From positions 1-64,000 of the forward strand of contig CAYPTB010000051.1 in assembly GCA_964413535.1 (NCBI GenBank): 64,000 nucleotides of DNA, in the 5' to 3' direction. The translations under genes and the position numbers were made by a program. The notes beneath the pieces are model-generated. The model was not told the DNA's origin and made no database searches. It was given only the letters and a program-made list of their open reading frames with translations. Below are positions 55,662 to 64,000 of the stretch, piece after piece; position 1 is the first letter of the stretch, and the number at the start of each line of letters is the position of its first letter. The stretch comes from CAYPTB01 sp964413535. GTDB taxonomy: Bacteria; Planctomycetota; UBA1135; GCA-002686595.

Positions 55662-57548
55662 TTGCAGACTCGAGAGTTCCGCCAGCTCGTGGAGACCGTG
55701 AAGCTCCGCATCCCGATCGAGGATGCGGTGCGCGAGCGCGTGAAGGACCTGCGGCGTTCCGGCGTTCTGCTCGAGACGTGTTGCCCGTTCCACGACGAGA
55801 AGACTCCGTCGTTCAAGGTCGACCCGCGGCGCGGCACGTGGCATTGCTACGGAGCCTGTGGAGCCGGCGGAGACGTGCTCAGCTTCGTCCAGCGCTTCGA
55901 CGGGGTGAGCTTCTCCGAGGCCCTCGACCTGCTCGCGACCCGCGCGGGCGTCGAGCTCCCGCGCGATTGGCAAGCGGCGCGCACGGGAGAAGACCGCTCG
56001 CGCTACGAGCCGCTCTTCGGCGCGCTGGGAGAGGCTCAGGAGATCTACCAGCGCTTCTTGCGCGGCGCGGACGGCGCCGAAGCCCGCACCTACCTCGAAC
56101 GGCGCGGTCTCGTTGCCCAGACGGTGGAGGCCTTCGGCCTGGGTCTCGCTCCCGACAGGGGCAATCCGCTGACCGATCGGGCGCGGCGGGCCGGCCGCCG
56201 TGCCGTCGAAGCATTCGTTGCCGCGGGTCTGGTGCGCACGTCCGAGGGGCGCTCGTACGACTTCTTCCGCGGCCGTCTCATGATTCCGATCCGCGACGAG
56301 AAGGGGCGGATCGTCGGGTTCGGGGGACGCAAGCTCACGGACGACCCCGAGGGGCCGAAGTACGTGAACACGCCCGAGACGCCGTTGTTCCACAAGGGCC
56401 GGCTGATCTACGGGCTCGACCGCGCCCTGGCCTCCGTGCGCCGCGAGCGACACCTCTTCCTCGTCGAGGGCTACACGGACGTGATGGCTGCCCATCAGGT
56501 CGGACTCGGGAACGTCGTCGCGGTGCTGGGGACCTCCACGACCGAGGACCACGCCGCGCTCGTCCGACGGACGGGCGCGCGGCGCGTGACGCTCGTCTTC
56601 GACGGCGACGAGGCCGGTCGCCGTGCGAGTCTGCGGGCGCTCGCCGGGCTCCTGGCCTTGCCGATCGAGATCGACGTCCTGCGGCTCCCCGTCGGAGAGG
56701 ACCCCTGCGACATTCTCGTGCGCGAGGGTGCGGGAGGGCTGACCGGCCGCATGGAGGGCGCCCTGGGTTGGCTCGCCTTCGCTGCCAGCGGAGTGAAGGG
56801 CACGACGGGCGTCGAGTTCTCGGAAGGGGTCGACGAGATCCTGCGCCTCGTGCAGGTCCTCCCCAAACCCGTTCAGCGGGCGGAGTCGGTCTCGACCCTT
56901 GCCCACTTGCTCGATCTTCCGGCCGAGGCCGTGCGCCTCCAAGCCAAGGGCCTGCACGTGCGGCGCGGGGCGACGGCTCCACGGGAAGCTCGGTCCGAGG
57001 TGAGTCGCGAGGCGCCGCCCGACGCCGTGCCCGGCGGAAGCAAGGGAGCGGATCGAGATCTCGCGCGCGAGATCGAGGCCTACCGTCAACTGGTGGGAGC
57101 CGTGCTGCTCGACAACAGCTTGATCCCGGCGGTGATCGAGCATTTCGATGCCTGTCCCGACCCGAGGCTGTCCGCGATCCTGAGGGTCGTCTCGGAGCTC
57201 TACGAGAACGGGGACGTGGACGATGCGGTCGACGCGACGCTCGTCATGAGCGCGTTGGGCGACGATCCGGCTCGCGATCTCGTGGTACCTCTGGAGGAAC
57301 GCGCGCGCACGGGAGAGACCTCCCGAATGGTGGCCGACGGCGCCGTGCGCTGCATCACGGAGATCTCCGCTTGGCGCCTCGTCGCCGAGCGCAAGCAAGT
57401 CCATTCACTCGCCAGCGACGAGAGTGCGAGCTCGCAAGCTCTGCTGGCGATCTGGAAAACACACCAGCAACGACTCAATGTTCCCGAAGCGGGAACTCGT
57501 GCTCACGGAACTCTGATTCCCAGAGGAAGCCATGTCGGAACGGATTGA
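55662..57548 (+). CDS. dnaG: DNA primase
   Basis: A 628-residue primase making RNA primers for replication. The N-terminal zinc finger has CPFH (C41, H44) and HCYGACGAGGD, where the last pair is Cys-x3-Cys (C62, C66) instead of the usual Cys-x2-Cys. The TOPRIM domain has LVEGYTDVMAAHQVG and VTLVFDGDEAGRRA. The C-terminal region is of the DnaB-binding type but divergent. It starts at a TTG at 55662, with no better start in the frame nearby. The stop lies 17 bases inside rpoD. Confidence 0.93.
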   Translation: MQTREFRQLVETVKLRIPIEDAVRERVKDLRRSGVLLETCCPFHDEKTPSFKVDPRRGTWHCYGACGAGGDVLSFVQRFDGVSFSEALDLLATRAGVELPRDWQAARTGEDRSRYEPLFGALGEAQEIYQRFLRGADGAEARTYLERRGLVAQTVEAFGLGLAPDRGNPLTDRARRAGRRAVEAFVAAGLVRTSEGRSYDFFRGRLMIPIRDEKGRIVGFGGRKLTDDPEGPKYVNTPETPLFHKGRLIYGLDRALASVRRERHLFLVEGYTDVMAAHQVGLGNVVAVLGTSTTEDHAALVRRTGARRVTLVFDGDEAGRRASLRALAGLLALPIEIDVLRLPVGEDPCDILVREGAGGLTGRMEGALGWLAFAASGVKGTTGVEFSEGVDEILRLVQVLPKPVQRAESVSTLAHLLDLPAEAVRLQAKGLHVRRGATAPREARSEVSREAPPDAVPGGSKGADRDLAREIEAYRQLVGAVLLDNSLIPAVIEHFDACPDPRLSAILRVVSELYENGDVDDAVDATLVMSALGDDPARDLVVPLEERARTGETSRMVADGAVRCITEISAWRLVAERKQVHSLASDESASSQALLAIWKTHQQRLNVPEAGTRAHGTLIPRGSHVGTD

Positions 57549-59256
57549 CGAGACTATCAAGCTCTTGGTCGACGAAGGACGCCGGAAGGGCTTCCTCTCC
57601 TATGCGGACATGAACCGGCTGATGGAGGATCAGTTCATTCCGCCCGACAACATGGACCAGGTCTTCATGGCCTTGGAGGACAACGGCGTCGAGGTCCTCG
57701 ACGAAGGCGACACCGGATCCGAGTCCGGATTGCCCGTCAAGGGGACCGGGACGAGCCGGGCTTCGCTCATCGCACCCGAGCTGATTCGCGGCGTCATGCC
57801 GGAGAAGATCGACGATCCGGTGAGGATGTACCTCACCCAGATGGGGGAGATCCCGCTGCTCACGCGCGATCAGGAGATCTTCCTCGCGAAGACGATCGAG
57901 ATCACGCGCAAGCGCTTCCGCAAGAAGTGCATGGGCAGCGGCCTGTGCATGGACGTCTCGCTCGCCACGCTCGAGGCGGTTCAGCGCGGTGAGTTGGCGT
58001 TCGACCGCACCCTCAAGGTGAATCCCAATCCGAAGCCCGACGACGATCCGAAGATCGTCGAGACGCTCGGGAAGCCCAATTTGGCGAAGCGCCTGCCCGT
58101 GAACATCGAGACGATCAAGCGTCTGATGGGGCGCATTCGCGAGGAGTACCGCCTGCTGCTCGATCCCAAGCTCAGCAAGGCGACGCGCTCCGAACAACTC
58201 CTCAAGGTCCAGCTCCTGCGCCGCAAGCTCGTGATCCTGATCGAGGAGTGCCACCTCCAGGTCAAGAAGGTCCGGCCGTACATCGAGCTGTTGGAGGAGA
58301 CCTACCGCGAGATGCGCTCCATCGAGCGCAAGCTCGCGTCCATGAAGGGCAACGGCAAGCGCAACTCGACCCAGACGCGCGAGTTCGTCGAGCGGCTCCA
58401 AGAGCTCGAGCTCCTGGCTCTCGAGCCGGCGGGACGGCTCAAGCGACGCATCGATCAGATCAAGCTCCACCACGACGAGTACGAGGAGGCGAAGCGCGAA
58501 CTCTCGAGCGGGAACCTGCGGCTCGTCGTCTCGATCGCGAAGAAGTACCGCAACCGCGGGCTCTCGTTCCTGGACCTGATCCAGGAGGGCAACACGGGCC
58601 TCATGAAGGCGGTGGAGAAGTACGAGTACCGGCGCGGCTACAAGTTCTCGACCTACGCGACGTGGTGGATCCGCCAAGCCATCACGCGCTCGATCGCGGA
58701 CCAGGCCCGGACCATCCGCATCCCCGTCCACATGATCGAGACGATGAGCAAGCTGCGGAACGTCACGAAGAAGCTCATCCAAGCCAAGGACCGCGAGCCG
58801 TCCGTCGAGGAGGTCGCCGAGGCGACCGGGATCACGGTCGACGAGGCGAAGCGGGTGCTCAAGATCAGCAAGCACCCGATCAGCCTCGACCGTCCCATCG
58901 GCGAGTCCGACGACAGCTACTTCGGTGACTTCATCGAGGACGAGTCCGCCGAGAGCCCCGTGATGGCGGCCGGCCACGAGATGCTGAAGGAGCGCATCAA
59001 CGACGTCCTTTCCACGCTCACCTTCCGCGAGCGCGAGATCATCAAGCTGCGCTACGGCATCGGTGACGGCTACACCTACACCCTGGAGGAAGTGGGCCGC
59101 ATCTTCCGCGTGACCCGCGAGCGGGTGCGGCAGATCGAGGCCAAGGCCGTCCGGAAGCTGCGCCACCCGGTTCGCGCGCGCCAGCTCGCGAGCTTCCTCG
59201 ACGGGTCGGTTCCCGACGAGAAGCTCGAGGCCGAGGCGTACGGTCCCCTGAACTGA
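57532..59256 (+). CDS. rpoD: Primary RNA polymerase sigma factor (sigma-70/RpoD)
   Basis: A 574-residue housekeeping sigma factor. Region 1.1-like start (ETIKLLVDEGRRKGFLSYAD, then DQVFMALEDNGVEVLDE), region 1.2 (DPVRMYLTQMGEIPLLTRD), and region 2: RLVVSIAKKYRNRGLSFLDL, IQEGNTGLMKAVEKYEYRRG, YKFSTYATWWIRQAITRSIA. Region 4 HTH is YTLEEVGRIFRVTRERVRQI. The ATG at 57532 overlaps dnaG and has GAGGAAG at 57523-57529 inside dnaG. It should be translated from the dnaG mRNA. Confidence 0.97.
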   Translation: MSERIDETIKLLVDEGRRKGFLSYADMNRLMEDQFIPPDNMDQVFMALEDNGVEVLDEGDTGSESGLPVKGTGTSRASLIAPELIRGVMPEKIDDPVRMYLTQMGEIPLLTRDQEIFLAKTIEITRKRFRKKCMGSGLCMDVSLATLEAVQRGELAFDRTLKVNPNPKPDDDPKIVETLGKPNLAKRLPVNIETIKRLMGRIREEYRLLLDPKLSKATRSEQLLKVQLLRRKLVILIEECHLQVKKVRPYIELLEETYREMRSIERKLASMKGNGKRNSTQTREFVERLQELELLALEPAGRLKRRIDQIKLHHDEYEEAKRELSSGNLRLVVSIAKKYRNRGLSFLDLIQEGNTGLMKAVEKYEYRRGYKFSTYATWWIRQAITRSIADQARTIRIPVHMIETMSKLRNVTKKLIQAKDREPSVEEVAEATGITVDEAKRVLKISKHPISLDRPIGESDDSYFGDFIEDESAESPVMAAGHEMLKERINDVLSTLTFREREIIKLRYGIGDGYTYTLEEVGRIFRVTRERVRQIEAKAVRKLRHPVRARQLASFLDGSVPDEKLEAEAYGPLN

Positions 59257-59356
59257 CGGTCTCCCTCGAGAGGCTCACGGTCCGCTCCCCGGGGGAAGCC
59301 GCCAGGCGGGGGGGCCCTCGTCGCCTCCACCCTTTTCTGCGACCCCGGGTCGTGGC

Positions 59357-59362
59357 TAGACT
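59357..59362 (+). promoter_or_regulatory. Candidate -10 box close to zinc-ribbon gene
   Basis: TAGACT ends 11 bases before the ATG at 59374, with TTTCTG at 59334-59339 as a weak -35 at 17 bases. A transcript would start almost at the ATG. Confidence 0.3.
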
Positions 59363-59373
59363 CTCCGGCTCGA

Positions 59374-60108
59374 ATGGCGCTGGAACAGGAGAGCATGCAC
59401 GAAGTACTGCGCGCACTGAGGGACATCCAGGATCTCGATCTCGAAATCTACAAGGTGCGGCGGGAGCTCGCCCGGCTGCCCGCGGAGCGGTCGCAAAGGC
59501 GCGGAGAGACCGATGCGCGCATCGTCCGCAGCGAAGACCAGGCAACGGAACTCGCGAAGCTCCGGGCAAAGATCAAGGAGATCGAGGATCACACGACCGT
59601 TCAGCGCCAGCGCATGCGCAAGGTCGAGAACGAGTCGAACAAGTCGCGCGGGGACGCGGCGCTCCTGGCCGCCTTCCAGCACGAACGCCAGGCGCTGCGT
59701 AGAGAGATCAGCGAGGCCGAGGAAGAAGGACTCCAGCTCCTCGAGAAGGCGGAGGAGCTCGCCAAGCAGCTCCAAACGCTGCGCGACGAGCTCGCTGCCG
59801 AGGAGGCGACGTTCTCGGAGTTCTCGGGAAACGTCGAGCGCGAGGTCGCCGGAGCGTCGAAGAGGCTCGCCCAGCTCGAGGAAGAGCGCAAGCGCCGCTT
59901 GGGAGCGAACGCCGATCCCCAGGTGTTGGCGATCTACGAGCGCCTCCTCTTCGCGCGTGAGGGGGTTGCCCTGGCCGCGCTGGAGGGACGCATATGCCAG
60001 GGCTGCTTCATGGAGGTCCCGGCCAACGTGTTCGTGAAGCTCTCGCGCGGTCGAGAGCTCATTCAGTGTCCGAGCTGCGACCGGATCCTGTACTTGCCCC
60101 AAGTCTGA
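59374..60108 (+). CDS. Coiled-coil protein with C4 zinc ribbon
   Basis: A 244-residue protein. A long helical coiled coil (about residues 15-190, with ALLAAFQHERQALRREISEAEEEG) precedes GRICQGCFMEVPANVFVKLS and CPSCDRILYLPQV, a Cys4 zinc ribbon. It is the family of small proteins known in chlamydia (CdsZ) and actinobacteria with C-terminal zinc-ribbon (zf-RING_7) and an unclear role. Its last 46 bases overlap the convergent YhcC gene. A second ATG is at 59395. Confidence 0.88.
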   Translation: MALEQESMHEVLRALRDIQDLDLEIYKVRRELARLPAERSQRRGETDARIVRSEDQATELAKLRAKIKEIEDHTTVQRQRMRKVENESNKSRGDAALLAAFQHERQALRREISEAEEEGLQLLEKAEELAKQLQTLRDELAAEEATFSEFSGNVEREVAGASKRLAQLEEERKRRLGANADPQVLAIYERLLFAREGVALAALEGRICQGCFMEVPANVFVKLSRGRELIQCPSCDRILYLPQV

Positions 60109-61067
60109 CGTTCACGCACCGTCGCGTGGCTCGCATCGGGACGCGGGGCGCACAGCGATCCCTGCCGGGTGCCGCGCCGGGTGAGCTCCAGGGTCAGCGC
60201 TTCGCGCACCCCGTTCTTGTCCAGGTTGCGCTCGGGCGCCAGGCGCTGCGCCCGGGGTGCGTCGGCAGTGAGGCGGTGCAGCACCTGTTCGGGCCCGAGC
60301 CGCTCGACGAAATCGGCGAGCCAATCGAGATAGGTGGTCTGGTCGAGGACCTCCACCCGCCCAGCGCGCCACTCCTTCTCGAGCTGCGTCCTGCGCAGGA
60401 CCATCAGATCGTGAACCTTGACGCCTTCGACGCGCGCGCGGGCGAGAGTTTCGGCCGTGCGGCGCGCGCCCTCACGACCGTCCCCCGGCAGGCCGAGGAT
60501 CGCGTGGCCGACGACCGAGAGGCCGGCAGCGCGAGATCGGCGCACCGCGTCTTCGAATTCCGCGACGGTGTGAAAGCGCCGGATCGCCTCGAGGACCTGG
60601 TCGGACGCGGCCTCGAGGCCGAGCTCGACCCATACCGCCACGCGTCGCGCGAGATGGCCGAGTTCCTCGATCGCCCAGTCGGGCAACGTGTCGGGCCGTG
60701 TCGCGATGCTCACGCACACCACGGGATCGCCCAGACGAGCCTCCACGACGGAGATCACCTCCCGAAGCCGCTCCTGCTCGACGTAGGTGTTCGAGTAGGA
60801 CTGGAAGTACGCGATCACTCCGGAACCCGGGTCGCGGCGCGCCACTCGAGCGATCCCCGCCTCGAGCTGTTGCGCGAGTTCCTTCCCGCTGCGCAGCGCC
60901 CCCGTACCCGAACCCTCGACGTCGCAGTAGACGCAGCCCCCGAAGGCCTTCGATCCGTCCCGATTGGGACACGTGGAGCCGGCGTCGAGCGCCACGCGGT
61001 GTACGGGCCGAGCGAAGGTCTCGAGTAGCCACGGACGCAACGTTCGGAAGGGAGTGGCGACGCTCAT
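60063..61067 (-). CDS. TIGR01212-type radical SAM protein (YhcC-like)
   Basis: A 334-residue radical SAM enzyme. The cluster motif CPNRDGSKAFGGCVYC (Cys 33, 45, 48) is the signature of this family, with VIAYFQSYSNTYVEQERL, VWVELGLEAASDQVLEAIRRFH and SVVGHAILGLPGDGREG after it. The reaction is unknown; members relate to Elp3. The ATG at 61067 is right at the family start. Confidence 0.9.
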   Translation of the reverse strand: MSVATPFRTLRPWLLETFARPVHRVALDAGSTCPNRDGSKAFGGCVYCDVEGSGTGALRSGKELAQQLEAGIARVARRDPGSGVIAYFQSYSNTYVEQERLREVISVVEARLGDPVVCVSIATRPDTLPDWAIEELGHLARRVAVWVELGLEAASDQVLEAIRRFHTVAEFEDAVRRSRAAGLSVVGHAILGLPGDGREGARRTAETLARARVEGVKVHDLMVLRRTQLEKEWRAGRVEVLDQTTYLDWLADFVERLGPEQVLHRLTADAPRAQRLAPERNLDKNGVREALTLELTRRGTRQGSLCAPRPDASHATVRERQTWGKYRIRSQLGH

Positions 61068-61137
61068 GGACGGGTGGAGAGGATAGCAGTCGCCTCGCGT
61101 CCACGGCGCGGTCGCGCGTGACGTTCCAGCGCGGAGC

Positions 61138-61143
61138 TACACT
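61138..61143 (+). promoter_or_regulatory. Candidate -10 box close to selB start
   Basis: TACACT ends eight bases before the GTG at 61152. No -35 hexamer is clear. Confidence 0.25.
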
Positions 61144-61151
61144 TCTCCGCC

Positions 61152-63068
61152 GTGGACGTTCAGCCCATCGTCATCGGGACCGCTGGCCACATCGACCACG
61201 GGAAGTCGACGCTCGTTCGCGCGCTGACCGGCATCGATCCGGACCGGCTCAAGGAAGAGAAGGAGCGCGGCCTCACGATCGACCTCGGTTTTGCGCGCCT
61301 GCCCCTCGAGGATGGACGGCTCGTGGGCATCGTCGACGTCCCCGGGCACGAGCGCTTCATCCGGAACATGCTCGCTGGGGCCACGGGCATCGACATCGTG
61401 GTGCTGGTCATCGCAGCCGACGACGGCGTCATGCCGCAGACGCGCGAGCACTTGGCGATCATGGAGCTGCTCGGCGTCTCGCGCGGCTTCGTCGCCCTGA
61501 CGAAGATCGATGCCGTCGAGGAGGACATGGTCGAGCTCGCGGCGGAAGAAGTGCGGGAGCTCTTGCAGGGAACCTTCCTGGCGCAGGCGCCAATCCTGCG
61601 CGTTTCCGCCGTCACGGGCGAAGGGCTTCCCGAACTGCGCGCGCTGCTCGTCGAGATGGCGGCGGCGTCCGACCCGCGACCCGCCGACGGCGTCTTCCGC
61701 ATGCCCATCCAACGCGTTTTCACCGCGCGCGGATTCGGAACGGTGGTGACGGGAATACCCGTCGCGGGTCGGATCGGGATCGGCGACACGATCGAGATCG
61801 TGCCAGGCGGGCTGCGCGGGAGGGTGCGCGGGATCCAGGCCTACGGACTGGCGCTGGATGCGGCGCGAGCCGGTCACTCGACGGCGCTCAACGTCTCCGA
61901 CGTTCCGCACGAGCGCGTGCGCCGTGGTTTCGTGGCCGCCTCGCCGAGCTTCTTCTCTCCGGTGCGCATGGTCGGGGCCCGGCTCGCCACGCTCCCGTCC
62001 AACACGCGCGCCGTCGAGAACCGCATGCCCGTGCGTTTCCACATCGGGACCGCAGACGTTTCAGGCGAGCTCGTCCTCTTGGACGAGGACGCGCTCGCGC
62101 CGGGCGAGACGGGCCTCGTGCAGATTCGCCTCGACGAGCCCGTCGTATGTGCTCCCGGCGATCCCTTCGTCTTGAGGTTGCTCTCTCCTGGAATCACCCT
62201 CGGCGGCGGGCGCGTTCTCGAAGAGAGCCGTTATCGGCTCAAGCGCTTCAAGGAGTTCGTGATCGACGAACTGCGGCGCCAGGAAACCGGTTTGGGCTCG
62301 CCCGTCGCGTTGCTCGAATCGATCCTTGCGCGTCGCGGCATGGAGTCCTTCTCCGCCGAAGACCTCACGACGGCGATCAAGCGCTCGAAGAGTGAAGTAG
62401 CAGCCTTCCTCGACGAGCTCGTCCGCGAGAAAAGGGTCGCATCGCCCGGCGCGTCCGGTCGCTTCCTGCACGTGGATCGGCTCGAGGAGGCGCTGTCGAA
62501 GGTGCGCGCCGCATTCGATGCGTGGTTCCTCGAGCACCCTCTGCGCACGCTCGTCGACGTCCGCGAGCTGCGCACGCTGACAGGTTTGGAGCCGGCGTTC
62601 CTGCAGGCCCTGCTCGAAGAGTTTCGGGACAGGGGTGAGGTCGAGATCCTCGCTGGTGGCCGCGTGCGGCAGCTCGGGAGATCGAGCGGACTCGGTGCGG
62701 AAGTGGAGGAGATCGCGAACGCCCTCGTAGTCTTGCTCGAAGCCGATCCCTTCCAGCCGCCCGGACGCGCGGAACTTCCCGCGGCTCTGGGCCGAACGCG
62801 CGCGGAGATCGATCCCGTGCTCGACCATCTGGTCGATACGGAGCGCGTGGTGCACGTCGGCGCCGATCTTTATTTTGCTTCATCGGCCATCGCGCGTGCT
62901 CGCGAGGCGCTGATCGAGTGCTTCGAGCGCCACGGCCACCTGGAGATCCCCGAGTTGCGCGACCGTCTCGCGACGACGCGCAAGTTCCTCATCCCGCTGC
63001 TCGAGTACTTCGACGCGCAGGGGGTGACGATCCGCCAGGGCGCGCATCGGGTGCTCAAACGTCGCTGA
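61152..63068 (+). CDS. selB: Selenocysteine-specific translation elongation factor SelB
   Basis: A 638-residue GTPase that brings selenocysteyl-tRNA to UGA codons with a SECIS hairpin. The G1 motif is GTAGHIDHGKST (12-19), EKERGLTIDLGF follows, DVPGHERFIRNMLAG is G3, and LTKIDAV is G4. Domain 2 has VFTARGFGTVVTGIPVAGRI. The C-terminal half (from about residue 340) holds the winged-helix repeats that read the SECIS. Full length for the family. It starts with GTG. It shows that the organism uses selenocysteine, but selC and a selenoprotein are not visible here. Confidence 0.95.
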   Translation: MDVQPIVIGTAGHIDHGKSTLVRALTGIDPDRLKEEKERGLTIDLGFARLPLEDGRLVGIVDVPGHERFIRNMLAGATGIDIVVLVIAADDGVMPQTREHLAIMELLGVSRGFVALTKIDAVEEDMVELAAEEVRELLQGTFLAQAPILRVSAVTGEGLPELRALLVEMAAASDPRPADGVFRMPIQRVFTARGFGTVVTGIPVAGRIGIGDTIEIVPGGLRGRVRGIQAYGLALDAARAGHSTALNVSDVPHERVRRGFVAASPSFFSPVRMVGARLATLPSNTRAVENRMPVRFHIGTADVSGELVLLDEDALAPGETGLVQIRLDEPVVCAPGDPFVLRLLSPGITLGGGRVLEESRYRLKRFKEFVIDELRRQETGLGSPVALLESILARRGMESFSAEDLTTAIKRSKSEVAAFLDELVREKRVASPGASGRFLHVDRLEEALSKVRAAFDAWFLEHPLRTLVDVRELRTLTGLEPAFLQALLEEFRDRGEVEILAGGRVRQLGRSSGLGAEVEEIANALVVLLEADPFQPPGRAELPAALGRTRAEIDPVLDHLVDTERVVHVGADLYFASSAIARAREALIECFERHGHLEIPELRDRLATTRKFLIPLLEYFDAQGVTIRQGAHRVLKRR

Positions 63069-63141
63069 GACGTCCCCGAGGGCCGCTTCGGATCGGCTCC
63101 TCGGCAGCCACGAGGGCAACCGATCCCGGAAGGAGGATCGA

Positions 63142-63570
63142 TCAGTCCTCGAACGAGCGTCGGCCACGGCTGCGCTTGATCTCGCCGTGCTGGCGCTTCT
63201 CGCTCAGCCTGCGCTGGCGCGAACCGTGCGTCGGTTTCGTCGCGACACGCCGGCGCTCCGGGCGCAGTCCTTCGCGCAGGATGGCCGCCAGCCTGTCGCG
63301 GGCGTCCTCGAGGTTGGTGAGCCGATCGCGATGCCTTCCGGCGTGGATCACGATCTTTCCGCTTGCCGTGAGTCTCGCGCCGAGCCTGCGGAGGAGCGTC
63401 GCCTTGCGGCGCTCGCCGAGGGAGCGACTGTTCGCCACCGAGAAGGAGAGGACCACTTTCGTCGCGACCTTGTTGACGTTCTGTCCGCCAGGCCCTCCGC
63501 CCCGCACCGCCTGGGCCGAGATTTCATCGGAGGGGATCACGAGGTTCGCGTTGATGCGCAAAGGCTCCAC
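63142..63570 (-). CDS. arfB: ArfB-type peptidyl-tRNA hydrolase (YaeJ)
   Basis: A 142-residue release-factor-like protein. The catalytic GGQ lies in GGGPGGQNVNKVATKV. The C-terminus is basic (KPTHGSRQRRLSEKRQHGEIKRSRG), as needed to enter the empty mRNA channel of stalled ribosomes. The frame is open upstream to an ATG at 63675. I prefer a GTG at 63570 or a TTG at 63561 (the latter with GGAG seven bases before), which give the 140-residue family length. It converges with selB. Confidence 0.85.
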   Translation of the reverse strand: MEPLRINANLVIPSDEISAQAVRGGGPGGQNVNKVATKVVLSFSVANSRSLGERRKATLLRRLGARLTASGKIVIHAGRHRDRLTNLEDARDRLAAILREGLRPERRRVATKPTHGSRQRRLSEKRQHGEIKRSRGRRSFED

Positions 63571-64000
63571 GAAGGAAAAGCTAGCGTCTCGCGTCGAGGA
63601 GTTCCCCACGAAGCTGCCTCGTTCGGTTCTCGCGTCTCTCGGCGAGGGGAATGGAACCGCTGGCTCCCGTCGCACGTCTCGCGTTCCGCCCGCCGTTTGC
63701 CGTGAACCATTCCACGTCCGCGAACTCTTCTCGTTGCCGATGGCTGGTTGCTGCGCTAGGGGGATGAGTCGCCGCGTATCTCAACGAGTAGGGATTAAGG
63801 CCTGCTCACGAGCTATGGGGCCTTTCCTTCTCTTATCCGGGCCCGTTCCCAAGCTTATTCATATGCGGACCTGTGATCGATGCTCCAGGCCGACCTAGGC
63901 CCAAAGCCCTCGCGATCTTCGCAGGGACCGTTCGTTCCGAACTCCCGGGTTGAGCGGATCGACAACGAGGCACGCGGTGCGGGGCGTATCCGCGCGCGTG
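63571..64000. other. End of window without supported gene
   Basis: Upstream of arfB I see no convincing coding sequence or RNA gene. The part at about 63750-63900 is clearly lower in GC than the rest and has no codon-position bias. It contains an AAGGCC/GGCCTT inverted repeat near 63794-63822. It might be a promoter region, a decayed gene or an unknown RNA. Confidence 0.4.

Overview
The window is about 64 kb of very GC-rich, densely packed chromosomal DNA with strong third-position G/C bias, short intergenic gaps and many ATGA, GTGA or TGATG stop/start overlaps. The gene content suggests a bacterium of the Planctomycetota or a similar high-GC lineage. It includes paired DUF1573 proteins, an ECF-like sigma factor with a Cys/His tail, a Ser/Thr kinase with a C-terminal membrane anchor, a spermidine synthase-like protein, M28 peptidases, an excisionase-like HTH protein with a membrane anchor, and SelB. 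This is inferred from gene families only; no rRNA is present to confirm it. I see no tRNA, rRNA, CRISPR array, prophage or transposase gene.

Layout. 1-7048: a truncated [2Fe-2S] subunit of a molybdenum hydroxylase, an unknown protein, RecQ, a DUF1294 membrane protein, an alpha/beta hydrolase-like protein without the usual serine, and a Ski2/HelY-type helicase. 7389-10307: a small protein and a tight three-gene set of unknown membrane proteins. 10453-12079: rplM, rpsI and a YebC-family regulator. 12170-16539: a signalling block of receiver/degenerate GGDEF protein, FHA-like protein, Ser/Thr kinase and ECF sigma factor. 16678-22850: spermidine synthase-like protein, methyltransferase, two tandem exported M28 peptidases, an exported unknown and an NPPY methyltransferase. 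22793-35114: a probable biosynthetic or surface-glycan region with a NodU-type carbamoyltransferase, two sister radical SAM enzymes, a zinc-ribbon methyltransferase, an unknown protein, two polytopic GT39-like proteins and a GT4 glycosyltransferase. 35120-35224: a 36-bp inverted repeat filling the whole gap before ppdK. 35223-38719: pyruvate phosphate dikinase and a small lipoprotein-like protein. 38910-41872: two DUF1573 proteins. 41950-51300: a type IV pilus/type II secretion motor operon (PilB, PilT, second PilB, PilC) running into a histidine kinase and two CNNM/CorC-like membrane proteins. 51414-54313: an envelope group of exported unknown, membrane-tethered HTH protein, OmpA-like lipoprotein and FGE-like lipoprotein. 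54310-63570: information processing, with rsmA, dnaG-rpoD (overlapping), a coiled-coil zinc-ribbon protein, a YhcC-type radical SAM protein, selB and an ArfB-type peptidyl-tRNA hydrolase. The last ~430 bases have no gene I can support.

How the genes fit together. The housekeeping genes form recognisable conserved pairs (rplM-rpsI, dnaG-rpoD). The accessory content is concentrated in 22-35 kb, where radical SAM, carbamoyl transfer, methyl transfer and glycosyl transfer genes sit side by side and may build one modified glycan or small molecule, and in 38.9-51.3 kb, where envelope proteins flank a pilus motor. SelB implies that the organism makes selenoproteins encoded elsewhere.
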